NCBI GenBank assembly: GCA_011390345.1
Contig: JAABSP010000023.1
Coordinates: 1-64,000, forward strand
DNA: 64,000 bases
Origin: Desulfobacteraceae bacterium
Lineage (GTDB): Bacteria; Desulfobacterota; Desulfobacteria; Desulfobacterales; JAABSP01
Direction of reading: 5' to 3'
Below, piece after piece: positions 16,731 through 24,476 of this stretch (position 1 is the first letter of the stretch; each line of letters starts with the position of its first letter). Below the pieces are notes generated by a model. It saw only the letters and a list, made by a program, of their open reading frames with translations. It did no database searches and was not told where the DNA came from. A program made the position numbers and the translations under genes.

Positions 16731-17807
16731 ATTTCTTCCTTCGATACTACACAGGCAGCAGTGCCTTATGGGAACCCCGGCGCCTTTGATGCATCTGCCG
16801 GGGCCGCTACATCGCTCTTTCTCGATTATATCCGGCGGAAACTCCTGATGCTCGGGGGACTGGCCGCGCTTATCGTCATTCTGGCCGTACTCGCCGTCAC
16901 CCAGGGCGCATATGATCTGACGCCGGTTCGGGTGCTGCAGGCATTGGCGGGGATGGCCGACGGCCCCACGGGCGTGGTGGTCTGGAACATCCGGATGCCC
17001 CGGATCATCGCCGCGCTCGTTGTCGGCTGGGGGCTTTCCCTCTCCGGCTTGACTCTTCAGTCCCTGCTGGAGAACCCGCTGGGATCGCCATCGACCCTCG
17101 GAATCAGCCAGGGCGCGGCATTCGGCGCGGCCGCGGCCATCATCCTCTTCGGCGCGCGGATCTTCTCTGTCACGCTCTTTGCTTTTGCCGGAGCAATGGG
17201 GGCCACCTTCATTATCCTGGCGCTGGCCCGGCTGCGGCGCCTTTCGCCCGAGGCGGTGATTCTGGCCGGGGTTGCACTCTCATCCCTGTTTGCATCGGCC
17301 ACCACTCTGCTCCAGTATGTGGCCACGGAAACCGAACTGGCGGCCGTGGTATTCTGGACCTTCGGGGATGTGGCCCGGTCCGACTGGGGGGAGATCGGAC
17401 TGATGGCCATTGCCGCCGGGATTTCAACCATTTACTGGATGATCCGCCGGTGGGATCTCAATGCCCTGGCCTCGGGCGAGGAGACGGCCCGGGGGCTGGG
17501 GGTGAATGTGAATCGGGTCCGGCTGGAGGGGATGATGGCCGCGGCCGTTGTTGCGGCGCTGGCCACGGCCTTTCACGGGGTGATCGCTTTTGTCGGGCTT
17601 ATCGCGCCCCATATGGCCCGGCGACTGGTGGGTGCGGATCATGGAATGCTCATCCCCTTTTCCGCGCTGCTGGGGGCACTGCTGCTGCTGTCGGCCGATA
17701 CTCTGGGCCGGATGCTGGTGGGATCGGGCGCACTGCCGGTCGGCGTCGTCACTTCGTTCATGGGCGCGCCGCTCTTTCTCTACCTGCTGATCCGGGGATA
17801 CCGATGA
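16731..17807 (+). CDS. btuC: BtuC/FecD-type ABC transporter permease
   Basis: A permease with the FecCD fold: multiple membrane helices, RMPRIIAALVVGWGLSLSG near residue 85, LENPLGSPSTLGISQGAAFG near 110, and GVIAFVGLIAPHMARRLVG near 285. It imports a metal chelate or cobamide with the ATPase and binding protein that follow. The start is unusual. The only good ribosome site (AAAAGGAGG) is about 6 nt before an in-frame ATT at 16731, while the first standard codon, GTG 16761, is 36 nt away. ATT initiation is rare but known. Substrate choice between cobalamin and iron chelates cannot be read from the sequence. Confidence 0.88.
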   Translation: MSSFDTTQAAVPYGNPGAFDASAGAATSLFLDYIRRKLLMLGGLAALIVILAVLAVTQGAYDLTPVRVLQALAGMADGPTGVVVWNIRMPRIIAALVVGWGLSLSGLTLQSLLENPLGSPSTLGISQGAAFGAAAAIILFGARIFSVTLFAFAGAMGATFIILALARLRRLSPEAVILAGVALSSLFASATTLLQYVATETELAAVVFWTFGDVARSDWGEIGLMAIAAGISTIYWMIRRWDLNALASGEETARGLGVNVNRVRLEGMMAAAVVAALATAFHGVIAFVGLIAPHMARRLVGADHGMLIPFSALLGALLLLSADTLGRMLVGSGALPVGVVTSFMGAPLFLYLLIRGYR

Positions 17808-18556
17808 TCCTGGATGTATCGGGGGTTCGCTTTCGCTACAACAGCCATCCGGTGCTGGACCGGATCGGTTTCGCGGTCGGAAAGAGCGAGATTCTGGCGG
17901 TGCTGGGCGTCAACGGGGCCGGCAAATCGACCCTGCTGAAATGCCTCAACGGTGTCATCCGGCCCCAGGCCGGATCGGCCCTGCTGGATGGGGAGGATCT
18001 GCTCCGGATGGAGCCGCCGGCCGTGGCCCGGCGGGTGGGATACGTTCCCCAGCGCCATGCCGATACCCGGCTCAATGTCTATGAGGCGGTGCTGCTGGGC
18101 CGAATGCCCCACATGGGCTGGCGGGTGGATGAGGCCGATCACCGGCAGGTGGAGACGGTGCTGCGCCGTATGGGGCTTTCCCATATGGCCCTGCGGCCCG
18201 TGCGGGATCTGAGCGGCGGCGAGGCCCAGAAGGTGGTGATCGCCCGGGCACTGGCCCAGTCCCCCCGCATCCTGCTGCTGGACGAGCCCACCAGCAATCT
18301 CGATCTGAAGAATCAACTGGAGGTGATGGGGCTGATCCGGGAGATCGTCGATGACAACGGGCTCTCGGCCGTGATCGCGATCCATGATCTGAATCTGGCT
18401 CTGCGGTTTGCAGACCTCTTTCTGTTCATCAAGGATCATCAGGTCTATTCGCTGGTGCGGAAGGCGGATCTGAAGGCCGGGACCATCGCGGCGGTGTACG
18501 GTGTGCCGGTGGTGCTGGGGGAGATGGCGGGGCGGACAGTGGTGGTGCCGGTTTGA
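17804..18556 (+). CDS. btuD: BtuD/FecE-type ABC transporter ATPase
   Basis: A 250-residue ATPase with Walker A GVNGAGKSTLLK (about 35), Q-loop VPQRH (about 84), the signature DLSGGEAQKVVIARAL (about 136), Walker B ILLLDEPTSNLDL (about 158) and the switch histidine in AIHDLNLALRF (about 193). It powers the FecCD permease encoded upstream and overlaps it by 4 nt (ATGA). The closest types serve siderophore, haem and vitamin B12 importers. Confidence 0.93.
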   Translation: MILDVSGVRFRYNSHPVLDRIGFAVGKSEILAVLGVNGAGKSTLLKCLNGVIRPQAGSALLDGEDLLRMEPPAVARRVGYVPQRHADTRLNVYEAVLLGRMPHMGWRVDEADHRQVETVLRRMGLSHMALRPVRDLSGGEAQKVVIARALAQSPRILLLDEPTSNLDLKNQLEVMGLIREIVDDNGLSAVIAIHDLNLALRFADLFLFIKDHQVYSLVRKADLKAGTIAAVYGVPVVLGEMAGRTVVVPV

Positions 18557-18577
18557 AAGGCAATGGACGAATGAAGA

Positions 18578-18607
18578 AATCAGGAATGAGGGAATCAGGA
18601 ATGAGGG
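18578..18607 (+). repeat. Perfect 15-bp tandem duplication between the ATPase and binding-protein genes
   Basis: Two identical copies of AATCAGGAATGAGGG lie in the short gap before the binding-protein gene. The second copy carries GAGGG just ahead of the start codons, so copy number may affect translation. Confidence 0.9.
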
Positions 18608-18617
18608 AATGGAACAG

Positions 18618-19718
18618 ATGATGTTGTCAAGAATGCGCATAGGAGCGGCCGCGCTGATGATCCTGTTCTGGTCATCTTTTGCGGCTTCTGCCGGCTCACT
18701 GGCACTGACGGATATTTCGGGCAGGCCGGTGACGGTTCCGGAAAATCCCCAGCGGATCGTTGCCCTGGGGCCGGGCGCGCTGCGCCTGATCGTCTATCTG
18801 GACGCAGCCGACAAAGTGGCCGCAGTGGAGTCTATGGAAAAGAGAAGCCCCAAGGGCCGGCCTTACTGGATTGCCCAACCGGAACTGCATAGGCTGCCGG
18901 AGTGTGGGCCCGGGGGGCCGGCCGCCATCAACAAGAAGCCGGATATGGAGGCGCTGCTCCGTGCCCGGCCACAGATCATCTTCGTCACCTACATGGATGC
19001 GGATCTGGCCGACGAGATTCAGCGGACATTGGGGATTCCGGTGGTGGGCCTCACCTATGGAACTTTGGGGGCATTCGATACCGCGATATACGAATCCCTG
19101 CGGATCGCGGGGCGGGCCCTGGATCGCTCTGAACGGGCTGAGGCCGTTGTGGCGCGGATCGAGGCGCTCCGCTCGGACCTCCGGGAACGGACCCGCGAGA
19201 TCCCGGCGGAGCAGCGGGTCCGGGCCTATGCCGGCGCCATCGGACACCGGGGGGCCCACGGCATCGAGAGTACCGAGCTGGAGTACATCCCCCTGGACGG
19301 GATCAACGCGGTCAATCTGGCCCATCAGGTCAAATCCCGCATCGGCGATCATCTCTTCGCGGACAAGGAGATCCTGCTGGGGCTGGACCCGGACGTCATC
19401 TTCATCGACGGCGGGGGCCTTGCGCTGGTGGCAGCGGACTACCGGAAGAAGCCGGAATACTACCACGCGCTGACGGCATTTAAAACCGGCCGGGTCTATT
19501 CCCTGCTCCCCTTCAATTTCTACAGCACCAATATCGGCACGGCCCTGGCCGATGCGTACGCGGCAGGAAAGATTCTCTACCCGGATCGCTTCGCGGACAT
19601 CGACGCGGAAAAGAAGGCCGATGAGATCTACGCATTTCTGGTGGGAAAGCCGGTCTATGGATCAATGGCCCGGGATTACGGGGTCATCGGCGGAAAGCCT
19701 TCATTTCTGAATCCCTGA
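18618..19718 (+). CDS. btuF: Periplasmic metal-chelate/cobamide binding protein (BtuF/FepB family)
   Basis: A protein of 366 residues with a signal peptide (about 1-25, ending ASAGS) and the periplasmic-binding fold PF01497. Key stretches are ITDISGRPVTVPENPQRIVAL-like at the mature start, IIFVTYMDADL, and a C-terminal lobe with DVIFIDGGGLALV. There is no lipobox, so it should be soluble in the periplasm. ATG 18618 is chosen over 18609 for ribosome-site spacing; both are plausible. It delivers ligand to the permease/ATPase pair encoded upstream. It is longer than E. coli BtuF (266), more like iron-chelate binding proteins. Confidence 0.87.
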   Translation: MMLSRMRIGAAALMILFWSSFAASAGSLALTDISGRPVTVPENPQRIVALGPGALRLIVYLDAADKVAAVESMEKRSPKGRPYWIAQPELHRLPECGPGGPAAINKKPDMEALLRARPQIIFVTYMDADLADEIQRTLGIPVVGLTYGTLGAFDTAIYESLRIAGRALDRSERAEAVVARIEALRSDLRERTREIPAEQRVRAYAGAIGHRGAHGIESTELEYIPLDGINAVNLAHQVKSRIGDHLFADKEILLGLDPDVIFIDGGGLALVAADYRKKPEYYHALTAFKTGRVYSLLPFNFYSTNIGTALADAYAAGKILYPDRFADIDAEKKADEIYAFLVGKPVYGSMARDYGVIGGKPSFLNP

Positions 19719-19764
19719 ACCTTGAACAAAACATTCCTTTACGGATAGGAGGCATTTTTTTCCC

Positions 19765-22014
19765 ATGAAAATTAGATTCCGGCGCAGCCTTTTTATCAGC
19801 TTTATCAGCCTGCTTTTCTGCTCCACTATTATTATTGCTCCATCCATCGCCCCAGCCCAGGAGAGGGATAAGGAACCGGATCTGAAGCCGGATCTGGAAC
19901 CGGCTCTGGAAGAGGAGACGCTCTACAGACTGGATGCCGTCACCGTGGAGGCCCGGCCGGCCGTCTCCCCCGAAGCTTCCAGAGAGCGGATAGAATTCCC
20001 GGAGGCCGGCGCGGCCGTACTCAACACCGTGCCCGATTTCCTGGAGAGGTCTTCCGGTCTGGACATTCAGACCCGGGGTATTCTCACTCCGAAGAACAGT
20101 CAGGTGAAGATACGGGGCATGGATGAGCGCCGCTCCCTGATCCTGCTGGATGGCCGGCCCCTGAACGGAACCGGCGTCATGGGCGGCCAGTTCGTGGACT
20201 GGAGCAGCATCGCAGCCGACAACTGGGAGGCCGTGACTGTGGGCAAGGGCGCGTTCAGCGCCAAGTACGGCAATACTCTGGGCGGGACCATCGACCTCTC
20301 TCCGGTTCCGATTCCCGAGGCGCCCGAATTTTCGGCCCGAACCGGATATAAGCGGTATGAGACCTTTTCTGCGGGGGCATCGGCCGCGGGAACCGTGTCG
20401 GGGCTGGGGCTGCGCTTAGGGGCCGGCTATGATGAGACCGACGGCAACCTGCGGAACAGCGGAGCCGAAAGAGCAAATATCAGCGCCCGGTCCTCCTGGC
20501 AGTTGGGCGAGGCCGGCCAAATCCATGCCGCGTTTCGCTACACTGACGGCGATTTCGAGATGCCGGTGGCCAATATAAAAGGGACCCCGGGCCATGACGA
20601 CGACTTTCCTGAAAGCGCGGGCTCCTATCTCATCGGGCCCGGCATCGCCTTCCCCGGCTCGGACCGACACGGGGACGGCAGTTTCTACACAAAGGAGCGG
20701 TACGAGGCGGATTTTGGGGTGAAGACTACCTTTCTGGGGCTGGAGGCGGATCTGAATCTCTACTTCAACGAGGAGGAGCGGGAGGATCGGATCTATTCCC
20801 ATGAAACCGGAGAACTGCTGCTAAAGCGGGAGGCAGCGCCGGACCGCTCCTGGGGATGGGTCGCCCGATTCGAAAAGTTTCTGGCCGACCACATCATCGG
20901 ATTCGGCGCGGACGGCAATTATCAAGGGTATGACGGCGCGGATTACACCTATATCCGGGAAGATTATTTTGCAAAGCCGCCGGTGGACGGCGCGGATGAA
21001 TCGGACGCCACCCGGTGGCAGGGGGCATATCTGGACGATCAGTGGCTGATCTCGGAATCCTTGGATATATACCTGGGCCTCCGGTACGAGAATTATGCCG
21101 GAGACCGGGAGGTGGACCGGGTGAAGGGTTACAAGGACGGAAAGCCGGCCGGATTCGAGCCCCATACGGCCCAATTCGACGAGCAGGCCCTCCTGCCAAA
21201 GCTCGGCGCGGTCTTTCGACCCGTATCGTCGCTGGCCCTACACGGCCGCTTTGCCCGGGCCACCCGGTTTCCGGACAACCCGGCCTTCTACTGGTATTAC
21301 GGCGGATACCGGCCCGAAGTGGACCCGGCCTCCGATGTGATTCGAAAGGATTTGACCTACGAGGAGGCTCTGCAATACGAGGCTGGGGCCGAATTCACCG
21401 GGATTCCGGACCTGACGATCCGCATGAACGCCTACTATTACAAGGTAGAAGAGTACATCCGCTGGATCTTCGGCTACGCGCCCAGCCGTGCCGTCTACAA
21501 CATCGACCAGGTGGAATTCAGGGGTCTGGAACTTGATGTGGAAAGCCGGATCTACCGCGATTTCTACGCGTTCGGCAACCTCACCCGGCAGGATACGGAA
21601 AAGAAAGGGGATGTGCTGGACAGCAGCAACAGATTGACCGACGAACTCTCGGAGCTGCCGGAATGGAAATGGAATCTGGGATTGAAATGGCAGCGGGAGG
21701 ACGGCGCATCGGCCCGAATCGCGCTGCGCTGGGTGGACGACCGCCAGGTCCCCTATCTTGGAGAGGCGGGCGGGGCTCCCTTTGCGGGTTCAAGCGAGCC
21801 GGACGGCGCGCCGGTGGGAAAAGATGTGGTTTTGAAAAGAGTGGATGACTTTGCGACCGTTGACATTCTGGTGCGATATCCGGTCCGGACCCGAGGCTTC
21901 AAGGGGTATCTGTCTGCGGGAGTGGAAAACCTGTTTGACGAGGATTATCAGGAGGAGTATGGATTTCCGGAGCCGGGCCGCGCCTTTGCCATCGGCGCAG
22001 CGATTGCTTTTTGA
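19765..22014 (+). CDS. TonB-dependent outer-membrane receptor
   Basis: A 749-residue receptor with a signal peptide (1-31), a likely TonB box (DAVTVEA near 57), a plug domain (about 70-185, with VKIRGMDERRSLILLDGRPLNG) and a beta barrel ending AFAIGAAIAF, with the terminal Phe required for Bam-mediated insertion. It brings a large ligand across the outer membrane, driven by TonB (probably 5824-6729). The position directly after the BtuCDF-type genes suggests the same substrate, a cobamide, siderophore or tetrapyrrole. AGGAGG lies 14 nt before the ATG. Confidence 0.92.
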   Translation: MKIRFRRSLFISFISLLFCSTIIIAPSIAPAQERDKEPDLKPDLEPALEEETLYRLDAVTVEARPAVSPEASRERIEFPEAGAAVLNTVPDFLERSSGLDIQTRGILTPKNSQVKIRGMDERRSLILLDGRPLNGTGVMGGQFVDWSSIAADNWEAVTVGKGAFSAKYGNTLGGTIDLSPVPIPEAPEFSARTGYKRYETFSAGASAAGTVSGLGLRLGAGYDETDGNLRNSGAERANISARSSWQLGEAGQIHAAFRYTDGDFEMPVANIKGTPGHDDDFPESAGSYLIGPGIAFPGSDRHGDGSFYTKERYEADFGVKTTFLGLEADLNLYFNEEEREDRIYSHETGELLLKREAAPDRSWGWVARFEKFLADHIIGFGADGNYQGYDGADYTYIREDYFAKPPVDGADESDATRWQGAYLDDQWLISESLDIYLGLRYENYAGDREVDRVKGYKDGKPAGFEPHTAQFDEQALLPKLGAVFRPVSSLALHGRFARATRFPDNPAFYWYYGGYRPEVDPASDVIRKDLTYEEALQYEAGAEFTGIPDLTIRMNAYYYKVEEYIRWIFGYAPSRAVYNIDQVEFRGLELDVESRIYRDFYAFGNLTRQDTEKKGDVLDSSNRLTDELSELPEWKWNLGLKWQREDGASARIALRWVDDRQVPYLGEAGGAPFAGSSEPDGAPVGKDVVLKRVDDFATVDILVRYPVRTRGFKGYLSAGVENLFDEDYQEEYGFPEPGRAFAIGAAIAF

Positions 22015-22036
22015 CTCAAATCCGATACAATGGGCC

Positions 22037-22064
22037 GGATAAAATGGATCGGATAAAATGGATC
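22037..22064 (+). repeat. Perfect 14-bp tandem duplication between receptor and fmdE-like genes
   Basis: Two exact copies of GGATAAAATGGATC, followed by the first nine bases of a third. It lies in the 100-bp gap before the FmdE gene. Confidence 0.88.
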
Positions 22065-22116
22065 GGATAAAAGATAAAATCGGCATGATTGCATAGAAAT
22101 AAAAAGGAGAAAGCAT

Positions 22117-22725
22117 ATGACCGCACAGGAAATAATGAACAGCGAAGATTTCAAAGCATGTGAACGGTTTCACGGCCATGTCTGTCCCGGCCTTTCCATC
22201 GGCTATAAGGCCGCAAAAGCCGCAATGGACCGGCTTGCCGAAAACCGGGCCGAGGATGAGGAGGTGGTGGCCATCGTGGAGACAGATGCCTGTTCCGCGG
22301 ACGCGGTGCAGGTGCTGACCGGCTGCACCTTCGGCAAGGGGAACTTCTTTTTCAGGGATTACGGCAAAATGGCCCTGACGCTTCTGAGCCGGAACACAGG
22401 AAAGGGGGTGCGGGTCTCCATCCTGCCGGATGCTTCTGCCCGGGACCCCCGCCATACTGAACTGCTTCAGAAGATGATGAGGGGAAATGCCACGGACGCG
22501 GAGAAGGCGGAATTCAAAAAAGTCCATCTCCAAAGAACAAAGGATGTGCTGGAGACCCCGCTGGAGAAACTCTTCAATGTGACGCGGGTGGAGATGGAGC
22601 TGCCGTCCCGTGCCCATATGGAGCCTTCGGAGAATTGTACCCGGTGCGGGGAGCCGGCCATGCCGTCGAAGATGGAGATGGCGGGCGGAGAGAAGATCTG
22701 CCGGGGATGTGCGGAGATCGGCTGA
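22117..22725 (+). CDS. FmdE-family protein with C-terminal zinc ribbon
   Basis: A 202-residue protein with the FmdE (PF02663) motifs FHGHVCPGLSIGYKAAKAAM near residue 14 and DACSADAVQVLTGCTFGKGN near 51, and a C-terminal zinc ribbon (CTRCGE near 170, CRGCAE near 195). FmdE was named from the methanogen formylmethanofuran dehydrogenase operon, but the family's function is unsettled; metal handling is often suggested. It follows the importer and receptor genes in the same direction, with AAGGAG 8 nt before ATG, supporting a link to metal or tetrapyrrole uptake. Confidence 0.88.
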   Translation: MTAQEIMNSEDFKACERFHGHVCPGLSIGYKAAKAAMDRLAENRAEDEEVVAIVETDACSADAVQVLTGCTFGKGNFFFRDYGKMALTLLSRNTGKGVRVSILPDASARDPRHTELLQKMMRGNATDAEKAEFKKVHLQRTKDVLETPLEKLFNVTRVEMELPSRAHMEPSENCTRCGEPAMPSKMEMAGGEKICRGCAEIG

Positions 22726-22879
22726 TCAGCCGGGAAGTTGTTCTCTACCCTCTCCTTTGAGCATTTCGGCATATCCCATCATCGGCAAAAAAATCTTGAA
22801 ATCATGAGGGGTACCCCCGGCAGATGCTTTTCCCGTAATCCAAAGGAGAGGGTGCGGAAAAAGGAGAGTCTTCGGAAAT

Positions 22880-22908
22880 AAAAAAGGGCAGGAAATATCC
22901 TGCCCTTC
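22880..22908 (-). terminator. Terminator of the ankyrin/cohesin operon
   Basis: Stem AAGGGCAGGA/TCCTGCCCTT (22884-22893 with 22898-22907). Read on the minus strand it is followed by a T-rich run, and it lies 39 nt past the ankyrin stop. Confidence 0.7.
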
Positions 22909-22946
22909 TCCAGAGGCAAAAAAAAGAGCCTATCTGATCTATCTGA

Positions 22947-23669
22947 TTACTCTTCCTGCTCAGTTGAAGGCGGTGAATCGGATGTTTCCGGCGGTTCTCC
23001 GGTCATATCCGTTGAATCCGCAGCAGAAGTCGGTGCAGGAGGTTTTGCGGCTTCCGGTTCTTCCCCCGGAGCAGGCATTACTTCAGCCTCGCTTTTTTCC
23101 GGCAGCACCGGCGTTACCCCGGCCGGTTCCTCAACCCGTTCCACTACAGGTTCTTCAGCCGTTTCCGCTGCCGTTTCTTCAGCCGTTTCCTCAACCCGTT
23201 CCGCTACAGGTTCTTCAGCCGGTTCCTCTTCCGGCCCTCTGAGCAGGGCGATCATCTCGGGATTTCCCTTGCGTTCGGCCACCTGGACCGGCAGCATTCC
23301 CCGGAAGGGAACATCGAGATCCGCGCCGGCCTCCTTGAGCATTTTGGCAATCTCCATATGGCCTGCGCCTACGGCCGCGTGGATGGGCCGAAATCCGCCG
23401 TTGTCCGAGGCATTCACATTCGCGCCCCGCTCGATGAGCAGGCGGGCCGCGGCTGTTTTCCCCCTTGCCGACGCATTTATGAGGGGCGTGGCCCCAGAGG
23501 GATCTCTCAGATCCGGCTCTTTCCCATTGTCCAGCATCTCCTTTATTGTCTCCACATCACCGGTCTGTGCGGCCTTGTTCATCTTCTCCCAGGATTCGGC
23601 GCATCCGCCGGCAAACAACAGCGCGGCCGTTCCGAGGATGATCAGGATCATCTGCCAATTTCTATTCAC
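22947..23669 (-). CDS. Ankyrin-repeat lipoprotein
   Basis: A 240-residue lipoprotein. The signal peptide ends in the lipobox LFAGGC (Cys23), followed by about four ankyrin repeats (residues 28-140, for example GATPLINASARGKTAAARLL and GFRPIHAAVGAGHMEIAKML). The tail of about 95 residues is rich in Glu/Pro/Val with imperfect internal repeats (EEPVAERVEET). Ankyrin repeats bind protein partners. The mature protein would be membrane-tethered in the periplasm. It overlaps the stop of the upstream cohesin gene by 4 nt, so the two products probably work together. Confidence 0.85.
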   Translation of the reverse strand: MNRNWQMILIILGTAALLFAGGCAESWEKMNKAAQTGDVETIKEMLDNGKEPDLRDPSGATPLINASARGKTAAARLLIERGANVNASDNGGFRPIHAAVGAGHMEIAKMLKEAGADLDVPFRGMLPVQVAERKGNPEMIALLRGPEEEPAEEPVAERVEETAEETAAETAEEPVVERVEEPAGVTPVLPEKSEAEVMPAPGEEPEAAKPPAPTSAADSTDMTGEPPETSDSPPSTEQEE

Positions 23670-24268
23670 TCTGCGGCTCCTTTCATCGGTGCTTTGAGGG
23701 TCTTTACGGGTTCTTTTTCGGTTTCGCTGCAGTCGGTCTCTGCTTCCGATGCCGGGGGGGATTCCTTTTTGGCGGTCTCGATGGGCTCAGCCGCCAAAAT
23801 TTCCACCGGCGAGACCTTCACCGCAGTCCGGATCTCCTTGAGCCGTTCGCTCATCATCTGGATCTCCATCACCTCGATGGCAGCTTGGGTATTCTTTTCA
23901 ATTCCTTCTTTGACCCCAAAGGTCAGGATCATCAGGGGAAAATCCTCCCCTTTGATGCCCATTGCCCCGGCCATCACAACCACCAGCCGGCCCGGGTTTC
24001 TGTCGTTTACGATATGCATCAGGGGCGTGGTCTGCCGGCTCTTTTGCGCCTTTTTGAAGGTCAGCAGATCCGGGTCGTACTTCAGTACGAGTTTGATTCC
24101 GGCCAGGTTCTCCACCCGATCTACCATCACCGGAAATTCAACGGTCCCCCCGGCCTTGACCGACGGCGGAGAAATGCGGATCTCCACTGCACAGACATCC
24201 GGGGCTTTCAAAAGGATCATCAGTGTGACAGCAACCGCCAGGCAACCGATCCGTTTCAACGCGCGCAT
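23666..24268 (-). CDS. Exported cohesin-domain protein
   Basis: A 200-residue protein with a signal peptide (1-27, ending VCA) and one cohesin domain (about 28-155). The typical features are VKAGGTVEFPVMVDRVENLAGIK-like first strands, LKYDPDLLTF near 62, and the hydrophobic LMILTFGVKEGI strand. Cohesins bind dockerins; a dockerin-containing protein is encoded at 60036-61718. The C-terminal 40 residues are a low-complexity Glu/Lys/Pro tail. The ankyrin lipoprotein is encoded immediately downstream in an overlapping frame. Cohesins also occur outside cellulosomes, and no carbohydrate-degrading gene is seen here. Confidence 0.8.
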   Translation of the reverse strand: MRALKRIGCLAVAVTLMILLKAPDVCAVEIRISPPSVKAGGTVEFPVMVDRVENLAGIKLVLKYDPDLLTFKKAQKSRQTTPLMHIVNDRNPGRLVVVMAGAMGIKGEDFPLMILTFGVKEGIEKNTQAAIEVMEIQMMSERLKEIRTAVKVSPVEILAAEPIETAKKESPPASEAETDCSETEKEPVKTLKAPMKGAAE

Positions 24269-24476
24269 CTTGTTTTCCTCTGTTCATAGATCATTTTAAA
24301 AATCATTCCATCGTTATTCACCTTCCATATAAATGGCATGAATTCTCTTATTTTACAATATTAAATCCGCAGCTCCGTTCACTGCATGATGGTTTTGCCG
24401 AAAGGAGATATTCCTTTTCGGGCGGAAAAATGATATATTTTAAAAAAAGAACCTTTTGAATGAGTCTCAATTATTT

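Noticed and set aside
23090-23240. CRISPR-like short repeats in the ankyrin gene
   Set aside because: They are imperfect coding repeats of a Glu/Pro/Val tail, in frame, without unique spacers. No CRISPR array was seen anywhere in the window.
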